From contig CALSFV010000256.1 in assembly GCA_943737045.1 (NCBI GenBank), positions 434,001 to 498,000 on the forward strand: a DNA stretch of 64,000 nucleotides, given 5' to 3'. A model generated the notes under the pieces. It worked only from the letters and a program-made list of their open reading frames with translations, was not told the DNA's origin and did not search any database. Below are positions 48,011-57,490 of this stretch, piece by piece (position 1 is the first letter of the stretch; each line of letters opens with the position of its first letter). Position numbers and translations under genes: made by a program. This DNA is from Parapristionchus giblindavisi. Taxonomy: Eukaryota; Nematoda; Chromadorea; Rhabditida; Diplogasteridae.

Positions 48011-48420
48011 ATCATGTATATCATGTATTTCTACGGTTTCTGATTGTTTCTTCCGATAATTTGTAATGCATTTAAAAAGCACTTTATCTTTTGTGACGTA
48101 CTTGATTTTAACTCGGTGCTATTACCACTTTGCATTTCATACGTTGAATACACGTTGTCTATATAAATTTGTTCACAAAAGTCAATTTATTTCATAAGAT
48201 GCAATTAGTAGAGTTTGACTAATTATTAATTATTGTAAGCTCTAAGCCGACGCAGTTTAATTATGCAGTCTAAACCACATGGTGATGAGTGAAACGGAGG
48301 GGAGGAGAGAGAGAATGAGAGAGAAGGGGAGAAGGATAAAAAAATGAAGGAGAGAGAGGTAGTATAAGTGAGAGTTGTAATGACTACTGTCTATTGATAC
48401 CTAATTCGAGCGAAAACAAA
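48010..48420 (+). repeat. Receptor-unit 3' flank, unit C
   Basis: Diverged match to 28845-29010 and to 17500-17880, including TTCCGATAATTTGTAATGCA. A purine-rich AGAGAG stretch follows at 48300-48375. Confidence 0.7.
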
Positions 48421-48854
48421 CTTATTTATTGATCCACCGTTTCCCACATGATTCTGTTAGCATTAACTCATGTCTACCTTGGAGGTTAGAGCAACAATTG
48501 ATGTCCTTCAACATGATGCAGTCTGCAGATCGTTTTACCATTACTGTTTGAACACTACAGTAAACTTGAATACTCCTATTATACTATCCCGGAAGAAGTA
48601 TCATGTTTTTTTTTCCCGAAATGTGTGTAGTTTGCTCCTTGATCTCTGATCTTACGTCTACTTCAACCTCTGTACAAAAATCAAAGATCAAGAAATCACT
48701 TAAAAAAGAAAGTGTCCCATGACTTTTGGCCGACAATGCATACTAATAAGATATTATTATTAATATTATACATAGCGGGCGAAACAGCATATAGCAGAAT
48801 TATTAGTATATTTATTACAATTCACAACTTACAATTTTAAATATGTGCATGCAA

Positions 48855-49078
48855 TCTTAAAGATGGAGGCCCTCGAATGTCTATGCTAATGCGTAACATA
48901 TTCGTTATGCAAGGGATAAGTGATATGCAAGAAATTAGAATGGCCATTCATTTATCCCTTGGCGTAGTGGTAACAGCGCTGCTTAGTTATCTTAACGTCG
49001 CGGGTTCGAAAACTGTTGTAGAACTTTCTTATTTTCAAATTTTCGCGTCTTTGCCTGTACATCAAGCATGATTTAATT
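48855..49078 (+). mobile_element. TTAAAG-ended MITE fragment with tRNA-like module
   Basis: Begins CTTAAAGATGGAGGCCCTCG and matches 54667-54890 closely. The tRNA-like part (48955-49030) has A box GGCGTAGTGGTAACAGCG and B box GGGTTCGAAA. The right half of this element type is missing here; a right half alone occurs at 52262-52407. Confidence 0.75.
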
Positions 49079-49857
49079 TAATTTAATTTATCATACATTG
49101 AATAAATGTGACAGCAAGTGATAAATGAATAGTGTGAATAATGTTGAGGGGAGGGGGTCGGAGAGAGGGAGGGAAGGATCTCACTGTGTATCGTCGCGTC
49201 CAGGTTCAATATATTAGGGTGGAGGCGCCCTGAGCGGGAAGAGGACCGCTTTGTGTCAGTAGAGACAGACTGACATGAACCGGAAGGACAAAAACAGGAG
49301 AATCCTTACAAGTCGATGGAAGGGAGGCCCTCTGTTAAGCTTTTTTAAAAGCTTAACAGAATAAGCTTTTAAAATTAAAATTAATGACTGATCAGTTCCA
49401 TGCATTTCTTATTCTTATCTTCATCATATATTCGATCTCCTCTAGTCTACCTCCATCCTCACATTTTTGTAAGATTGACCTTTCACTTTTACAACTACAA
49501 CTATTTATTTATTTACTGTTTGTTCGTTACATGTTTACCTATTATGGTGAATAAATTATTATAGTTTGTGAAACAAGGCTTGGGGAGGGGAGGATAAAAG
49601 TTTAGCTTTTATTATGTGTATAGATTGGGATGGATCGATAATACAATGTAGTTTGGTCAGGAAACGGGATGTTCTAAGTGCAAATGATGAACGCATGTTT
49701 TCTCGTCTACAAAGAGGGATATGAAAGGAGAAAGAGGATACACGACCATGAGTGGGTTTGAATGTATAGAAGTGACTGGCAGGAAGAGAGATATCACAAT
49801 GGAGAATTTTTAAGCTCATTACAATGTCAATAATAAGTCTACGATGATATAGAGAAT

Positions 49858-51244
49858 CAGGGCTGGGATTTTTTTTGTTTTTTGGCTTTTTTTGGGTTTT
49901 TGAGAATTTTTTGTTTGGTATTTTTTTGTTTGGTTTTCTGCAAAAACAAAAAATAACAAAAAAATCGGATAAAGAAAATTTACACAAATTTGCTTGAAAA
50001 ATTATTTTATAATCAGTTTTGTTGTTCATTTTTCACCGTAAGGCAATATTGGTCAGTGTAATATTACGGAGTAGTGTTAAAGAAGGGAATTTTTTTCTTG
50101 AGTGACTATACTTGTCAGGCAGGGCTATAAATGACATCTACCTGAATACAAAACCAATAGTATCTCAAATTATGAATGCCCCGGAATACCGTAATCCGAC
50201 ATGACAGTTCGTTTTGCGTCAAGGAAATGCCAGGGACAATGCGGCCTTTCGAATTTGAAAGCTGAATATAGATACATTTTCATACCCTCACAAGGTGAGG
50301 ATCGACCTACTCTATACGGCTCTTTTTAGCATCTACCCACTATAAAAGGGTCCTTTTTAAGCTAAAAATTACAATTCAACCGAAAAATATCGAAATAGAC
50401 CCACTATATCGTACATGTAAAAATCATTGTATCATGAACGGTGTGAATGGGTCTGAACGGATCAGGCCGATCAAAATTTTGAGCGAACGATTATGAGCGA
50501 ACCGAACATTTTCGTAATTTCTCTTTGTTTTCATTGTTTTTCTCATATTCGAATCTACTATATTAAAATAAATTAGGCCAAAAATATTGCCATTTAACCA
50601 AAATCATTGCTTGGACGTTGAATAAACTGTTCCGATTATACGCTGAATAATTAGGTCAATTTTGGTTCATTGGGGAAATTTATTCAAAGTGAAAGCAATG
50701 ATTATTGTCAAATGGCAATATTTTGGCCTATTTTGTTTTAATATAGTAGATTCTAATAAGAGAAAAACAATGAAAGCAAAGAGAAATTACGAAAATGTTC
50801 GGTTCGCTCATAATCGCTCGCTCAAATCTTGATCGGCCTGATCCGTTCAGACCCATTCACACCGTTCATGATACAATGATTTTTACATGTACGATATAAA
50901 AATAAAACGGTGAGGGTGCCGAAAATGTATGGCGCACCATCAATTTCCTGATTCCCCTACATTAACTAATCAATAAAATGCTGCTGATAACAAATCGACA
51001 ACGAATTTATCTTTTATGTTTGTTTTAGTTGTTGATTTTAAGAATTTTGGCTCTAAATGAAGAATAGTTGCTATTTAAAGGAAGAGCAACACGAGATAAT
51101 GTTAAAATTTTCTCGGAACAGTGGGACAAATTAATTATTTTATTTTTTTTTGGTTTTTTTGGTTTTTTTTGTTCGGTGAGAAATTTTTTTTGTTGAACCC
51201 AAACAAAAAATTTTTTGGTCGAAATAATTTTTTTTCCAGCCCTG
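49858..51244. mobile_element. hAT-ended non-autonomous element in LINE
   Basis: Termini CAGGGCTGG (49858) and CCAGCCCTG (ending 51244), the usual hAT-type ends. Eight-base flanks TAGAGAAT (49850-49857) and TATAGAAT (51245-51252) differ at one base. Subterminal T/G runs (TTTTTTTGTTTTTTGG class) are inverted. No transposase is visible; the centre is occupied by the palindrome 50396-50905. Confidence 0.85.
50396..50905. repeat. Palindrome nested in the hAT-ended element
   Basis: TATATCGTACATGTAAAAAT at the left and its complement at the right, axis near 50650. Arms include AACGGTGTGAATGGGTCTGA and GGCAATATTTTGGCC-type blocks. TA stands at each end. Confidence 0.9.
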
Positions 51245-52235
51245 TATAGAATGAAGAGAGAATAGTGAAAGTCTACAATGGAAAGATGGAGGAGGAAATA
51301 AAGTGGGAGAGTGACAACGAAAGTATAACAATCGAGTAAACGTATGATTGACTTTTTCTAATTGACGAACGAGACCTTTACTAGAGGGGGACCAGACAGG
51401 ACTAGCATATTCAAGAATGGGCAGGATATAACATTTAAAAGCTCTAATATATATTTGTGGTTTAGTACAATTTAAAGATCTGAATAGGATATAAACAAGT
51501 GATAAGTTATATCGATATGGGACTTAAAATCAAGATTGGGGTCTAAATAGACACCAAGGTCACGGGTTGATTCAGAGAAAGGAAGAATTGTAGACGAAAT
51601 AGTGTAAGGAAGACGAGGATTGGTTTTGCCTAAGTAAAGAACAGTGCACTTTTTGTGTGCCACTGAAAGCTGCCAGTTTGAGTAGTAACTAACTATATTA
51701 GATAACCCTTGTGAAACTTGTTCATGGGAAGATGATGGAGAGGACGGATCAAAAGTGGAAAACAGTTTGATATCATCAGCAAAAAGACGAAGACCTACTA
51801 ATGGCAGATTTTTGGTTACCATGGGCAAGTCAGAAATGTAAATCAAAAATAAGAGAGGACCCAAAACCGACCCTTGCGGCACTCCGGAAGTGACAGCCCT
51901 CTCCGAAGAGAGGCTGCTACGAATACGACACCAATTAACCAAGCGGGGCTTAATCAAACGTTCCAGGACTTTGGAAGGAATAGGAGTAAGAGAAATTGGA
52001 CGGAATTGGGATACATTTGTTGGAGATGAGACTTTAGGGATGGGGATAATGGTTGAGAGTTTCCATATACTTGGGATTTGGCCTTGAGAAATGGATAAAT
52101 TGAAAATAATGGACAAGGGATAGGAGAGAGAGGAATGGCACCCTTTAAACACGATAGATGGAATATAATCAGATGGGAGTGAACAAGAATTGCTGATTCT
52201 GCGAAAAACATATGATACACCCTGAGGCATGAATA

Positions 52236-52407
52236 ATACATCCTGAGGCATAAATGATTCATTCTTGATTCTAGCGATCAATAAGCTATATTAGTATAAA
52301 ACAATTTATGTACGGTATGCCGAATAACTTTTGCTATCTTTCTGTCTTCACAGTTTATTTACGAAAATATTGCTCGGACTCCACCTTTAAACTTGAACAT
52401 ATTAACC
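52236..52407 (+). mobile_element. Right half of the TTTAAAG-ended MITE
   Basis: Matches 54885-55018: GATTCTAGCGATCAATAAGC through ACTTTTGCTATCTTTCTGTC to CCACCTTTAAA. Positions 52236-52262 between the LINE and this block repeat a CCTGAGGCAT unit twice. Confidence 0.7.
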
Positions 52408-52510
52408 TATTAATTTATTGTTAAATAAAAGGAACAAAAACAAAGGAAGGCGATGAGAGTCTGTGTAAAGTACAATTTCAAATGCTATAAACATTTTAAC
52501 ACATAAAGAA

Positions 52511-55500
52511 CTATTCAGAGGCCTTCTCACATTCTTCAGCTAATTCATCAAAGTCTTCCATCCACACAGTGAATCGAGCAGGATTGATCGTGTTACGATC
52601 GGCTTCGGTGAAATCCTAAAAAGATTTAATAAAAAATTATCACGCATGTCATCTAACATGCGTGTTATGCGATATTGAAAAATAGAAACGATATTGAACG
52701 TAGACACTGTTCAGAAAAATCAGAGTAGCATAAATCAGATATGTTCATGCAAACATTTTTTGATGTTCATTGTTATTCTCCCCCCCCCCCCCCTTCTGGC
52801 GCAGTAAATTATTCATTCAACCGTGTTCTTGTACGTGACCTAATATGCAATTTTTAATAATAAACTATTAATATTAAAAATAAACCTTGAGCTATTCGTT
52901 TTGGCAAACACTCGCGCAAAGAGTTTGAAATTAGCTGGGGGGGGGGGGGGGGGGGGGTTGGTGTGGATTTAATATTTGCATACTTTGTAGTCGGGACTCT
53001 CCTCGATTTCTTCGATGACGTCATTAACATAGATTAGATCTGCTTCAATGTTGTACTTCAGAATGGACAGATTGAATTTGTTGGCGATTATGACGTCACG
53101 ACCCACATCTTCTACCTGACATTCCATTATTTAATTTTTTTTTTAAATCAACTTCAGGAAAATACTGATCTTTGATCTTTGAAGAACTCACAAATTCGCA
53201 GCATTCACACAGTGATCTCTCTATTTGAGAAATGATCACTCGATCGCTTTCGAGGAACAACGAAAGTTTTATCAATTCCTCCAATCGAGGTCTATCGTAG
53301 AACTTGACGAAGGAGTCCTTGGATCTGGAAAGATCAAAGATCAAAGATCAAATAATTATGAATTGTTACTAACCCCCGGTCACGCGTGATGCCGATCCAA
53401 TCGTCGAATGATTCTCTAGAGAATCCTAGAATCATCGTTGACAGCTGTTTTTCCTTCAGAAACTTCCGACGAAAGTACGCGGAGAACATGCAAATGTATT
53501 GCTGGAATGGAATCGAATTGTAGATTGTACGAGAATGTAATTAAAAAAATTTGAACAATATTTATCTTTTTGGTGTTTCCAAGCTTTTAATTTCGCAAAA
53601 TTTTCTAATATCATAATTTTTGAGCAGATCACGGAATAGATTTTTGAAATTTTAGCACTGATCAGCGAAGCAGTGGGTCACTGGATCTGTATATGAGATA
53701 CAAATTCGGTGATCAGTCGCACAGTTGATAAAGTATTTAAATACAAATTTAATGCAGATAAAAATTAGAAAAAAAGGCAGAGGTCGTGGGCTCTTGTATC
53801 AATCATTTGCCAACTTGCATCAACTATGTTTCACCGAACTTACAAGCTATGACTATCTCATCATTCCGAATCAATGTGAATAAGACTCGAGTACCTTGCT
53901 AAGGGGATATCTTTCCCCATCATCGAAGACCACACACGCATCAGCATTAGAGCCAAAGTATGCATCATGAAGGACTGGTACTGAATAGATAGCCCGAGTC
54001 TCTAACAATTCCAGTTTCAGGAACACCCGAACGCACGTCTTCCCGTCCTCGATCAGTTGGATCTATATTAAATATTCATATATTAATTATTTTATTATTT
54101 ATTGATTTTTACAAAAAACTAATTTTAATAAAATATTCACTGACTGATTGAAAGGGCACAGCTTCCAGATCATGAGATTCACTAATACTTGTGTAGGTCA
54201 GTGTCTTTATGTATTCTCTGCAAAGAACTTGTAATGCGGTGTGACATTTGCGAGACGGACACGTGCCGTCAACTTCAATTTTGAAGTGTGTAGGGTCACG
54301 AATGGAAAACCCTGATGGACCATAAAATTAGTGTAAGAAGGTACGGTAGTCAACCATTATTGATTACGGTAACTTCTTACCGTATTCCAATTGTTAATCA
54401 AGGTTTTCTACTCGAGGAAGGGATTTGGAAAGCGAAAGACCGACTTACATTGGCACATTATCATTTCTCTGAAATGCGAGACTAACATTGAATGAGGCTG
54501 ACCACTGACGATGAGTACACATAAAGGGCATCATGAGTGACGACTGACAAGGAGAGAAATTATTTCTCCTCTTTTGAGTGTAAATATAGCAATGTGTGAG
54601 AATTATTTTTATTTGATTCTTCCATATTAATCGCTTAAATTGTTCGTAATTCCTGTGAACGATGACTTTTAAAGATGGAGGCCCTCGAATGTCTATGCAA
54701 ATATATAACATATCGGCTATTCAAGGGCTAAATGATATGCAAGAAATTAGAACTTTCATTCATGCACCCCTTGGTGTAGTGGTAACGGCGCTGTCTAGTA
54801 AGCGCAACGTCGCGTGTTCGAAACCTATTGCCGAACTTTCTTATTTTCAAAATTTCGCGCCTTTGCCTGTACATCAAGCATGATTCATTCACGATTCTAG
54901 CGATCAATAAGCTAAATTAGCATAAACTAATTTATGTATGGTATGCAGAATAACTTTTGCTATCTTTCTGTCTTCACAGTTTGTTCACGAAAATATTCCC
55001 CGGACACCACCTTTAAAGATCACGCCAAGACTAATCAGCAGGGAAGATTTTTCGTGTTCGTTTTTTTTTCGTTTTTTTCGACCCCCTGACGAAAAATTGT
55101 TCTATCGAAAAAATTTCGTCTTTCTCGGAAATGTTTCGAGTTTTACACTAGATATTCGGGGAGTTCAAAAACAACGAAATAAAGGGAAAAGGGGATGTTC
55201 AACTATAAAAAAAGGTACTTTCGAAATAATTTAAAATCTTTTTTTTTTCATACTGTATGTTTTCCACTCGAGAAATGATCTAGTTCTTACTGTATTTTCA
55301 CTTTTTCTGAATCGATGACGAATGTTTTTTCCATATATTTTTCGAGCCAAATTTACGAACATCTATCAGATACAGGGAAAATTCATATGACCCCTCCCTG
55401 GAAGTATGGAAGTAGGGAGATTTTCTCTACTGTGGAAAACTCTCTCATTCCTCTTACGAATCTCTGATTTTTCTCAATGTCAATAGTCCTCTCATGGATT

Positions 55501-56197
55501 TCGTTTGAGGTCAAATTGTGTCGAATTTACGTTTCTTATTGTTTCTTCCTCTTCCATATTTTGCCTAAATTAGTTTTCTGGAAGCATCCAATAAAGATCA
55601 AAAGGAATCAATAACTGTCAACCTAGCTTCACCTTCTTCCATATCTTTGCAGCGTTCTTTCATAAATGAGAGTGAGAAGAATAACCAGAGGGCATGCTTA
55701 GCCATATTCTCTCACAGTGTCTTTCTACTAGAAGAAAGTTTCTACCAAGAGGTCAGCTACATTGGGTCAGGAACAGTTTTCTGACGAGTTGAGAGAGATG
55801 CTATGGCATTGGGAGACACAAACATACACCGAATTCGTCGTCTGAAATACAATATTCGAACTGAAGATGTATTGATCCCATCGAGAATATGTACTTGTCC
55901 CGATAGGGGTTGAAGTCGGTATTAGCGATCTGAAATAAGAAAATTAAATGAATTAATTTAAATTCATTCAAAATAAATTAATATTTGCGCCTTGTGGTGT
56001 TTCGTCCGCTACGTCTGCAAATGTTATTTTTTGATTGAAGCATTACTGACACCGCGCATAAAAGATCAAATAATAAAGGTCAAAGATCTAAAATTAAATA
56101 TAAAAGATTTCACCTGAAAGAGCATGGTGATCTCCTTCCTCAGTGGGGCAGTGATCCCTTTGCGACTCCAAGCTTCTCCCCGTCTTGCTAGTGCCAT
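52511..56197 (-). CDS. BTB/POZ-domain protein, nematode BATH-like
   Basis: Eight exons on the minus strand: 56197-56114, 55929-55830, 54311-54145, 54062-53895, 53501-53374, 53324-53192, 53115-52984, 52615-52511, about 338 residues. Exons 4 and 5 read DACVVFDDGERYPLSKQYIC and YFRRKFL, the start of a BTB fold; exons 6-8 continue with the C-terminal helices seen in nematode BTB proteins (ERSLCECCEF, ANKFNLSILKYNI, SPDYKDFTEADRNT). BTB domains of this kind usually dimerise and bind cullin-3 as substrate adaptors in the nucleus or cytoplasm; that role is inferred. The first 120 residues may be a diverged MATH-like region; exon 3 has a second open frame, so its borders are the least certain. Intron 2 holds a MITE. 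Confidence 0.75.
52780..52795 (+). repeat. Poly-C tract
   Basis: Homopolymer of about 14 C in the last intron of the BTB gene; length may be unreliable. Confidence 0.8.
52937..52959 (+). repeat. Poly-G tract
   Basis: Homopolymer of about 21 G in the same intron as the poly-C tract, 145 bp away, so the two could pair in RNA. Confidence 0.8.
54667..55018 (+). mobile_element. Complete TTTAAAG-ended MITE with tRNA-like module
   Basis: Ends TTTTAAAGATGGAGGCCC (54667) and CACCACCTTTAAAG (55018), inverted. Positions 54765-54832 carry A box TGGTGTAGTGGTAACGGCG and B box GTGTTCGAAAC. Partial copies at 48855-49078 (left) and 52236-52407 (right). It lies in intron 2 of the BTB gene. TTTAAA-ended palindromic MITEs are known in C. 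elegans; the pol III-like core is unusual for them. Confidence 0.75.
55019..55827. other. Rest of BTB gene intron 2
   Basis: No exon recognised. Contains T-rich runs near 55060 and 55240 and a CCTCCCTGGAAGTATGGAAG region near 55395. Nothing further seen. Confidence 0.4.
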
Positions 56198-57490
56198 ACT
56201 TCGGAACTTCTGAAGTGGTTACAATTACCAACTCTGACAGCAATGCGTTCTCTCACGTTGAAAACGATATTTTAATCCTAACACTCAGCATGATAATTGC
56301 AATCATAGGCGATCCCTTATTACTTGAACACAAATTTTTTCCTTTAATTTAATTTAGGTTATCTACTCCCGAGGCGCAACGAGACATGTGGTAATTTAAA
56401 GGGATAAATGCTGATCAGAAAAAGCAGAATCACAGTAGATCTCCAGAATTTATTATTAAATTTAAATAATAAAAAATAAAATATAAATATTTTTATTACA
56501 TTAACAAAAATAGAACAAAAGAGAAATTAAAAAAAATTAGAATAGGTGGGAATGAGAGTGTGCGCGTCTCTTGATATGAGACTGTAACTATGACAGCTTT
56601 GGGCGGGGCATAGAGGGCCTGTTCCCTGAAACGGCATACAATAAACAGCGCACGGTATTTATGTAGAATATCTGTTTCTCTCTTGTCTCAACAATTTTAC
56701 CTGGAAATGCCGTGATCTCCCGGAGGACGTCGTGCGTTGAATAATGTGATCTACCTTTAACCTTCATATCCTCGATCTTTCTATATATTCTGCGTTATTA
56801 TATGTACATCATTAGGATAATAATATACTTTTACATTTCTTAGTTTTGGATTAGGATTCTAATAATGAGTTTGCATATATTCACTTCCATTCAAATTAAT
56901 TTATCATATCAGATTTGACAATGAGTCAGATGAGTAATGATGCGATTAGCATTACCCATAGGCATAAACCACCATAACTATGCTATAACTCATCTCGCAT
57001 CATCTCACCATATCCATAATTGAACATTAATATAGTGTCTCTCGTTGTACCATAAATGTATCATGTTTTGATAAATTAATATCTGTCTACATATATTGTG
57101 ATCACGTGGGTAAGCCCGAAGAAGAAGGCCTTCAAAAAAAAATTGGAGAATTGGTCTTGAATCATCACTGACCTAGCAGTGATTCCCGTAGGACTTCGTG
57201 TGCCTTAAATAATAATAACGATTTATCTACGCCCGAGGCGCAACAGCAATTAAATTAACAACAATTGATAATGTAGCAGTAAGTTATTAGCGGTGACACT
57301 CTGGATTCATTTGGAATGTGATAATTCGACGTTATTAGGGTGGAAATCCAATCCATTATCTTGCTATCGAATCGACTTTATCTTGCTATCTTAATTTTTG
57401 CAAGTCATGTAATTCAATTAATGCATTTAATTCAATATGAATAAATTGATTGATTGATTAATGCAAACTGTGAGACTCATTTTGCAAGTT
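56198..57490. other. Intergenic, with two copies of an unknown motif pair
   Basis: No gene found. Two blocks recur in diverged form: CCCGAGGCGCAACGAG at 56371 and CCCGAGGCGCAACAG at 57234, and ATCTCCCGGAGGACGTCGTG (56715) with ATTCCCGTAGGACTTCGTG (57182). They may be ends of one old repeat. Confidence 0.4.

Larger units (their letters stand above)
49559..52235 (-). pseudogene. CR1-like LINE, 5'-truncated, interrupted and internally deleted
   Basis: Minus-strand reverse transcriptase region at about 52200-51470: IPIPK, FRPISLTPIPSKVLERL, then TSGVPQGSVLGPLLF and the catalytic FADD. Between LVNWCRIRSS and TSGVPQ about 100 residues of the palm, including the first catalytic aspartate region, are missing, so the enzyme cannot work. 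The tail runs on through ILPILEYASPVWSP (51450-51350) to 51253, is cut by the element at 49858-51244, and resumes at 49857 with YHRRLIIDIVMSLKILH, ending at a stop at 49559. Confidence 0.85.

Noticed and set aside
51890..52087. Plus-strand frame opposite the LINE
   Set aside because: Shadow of the minus-strand reverse transcriptase.
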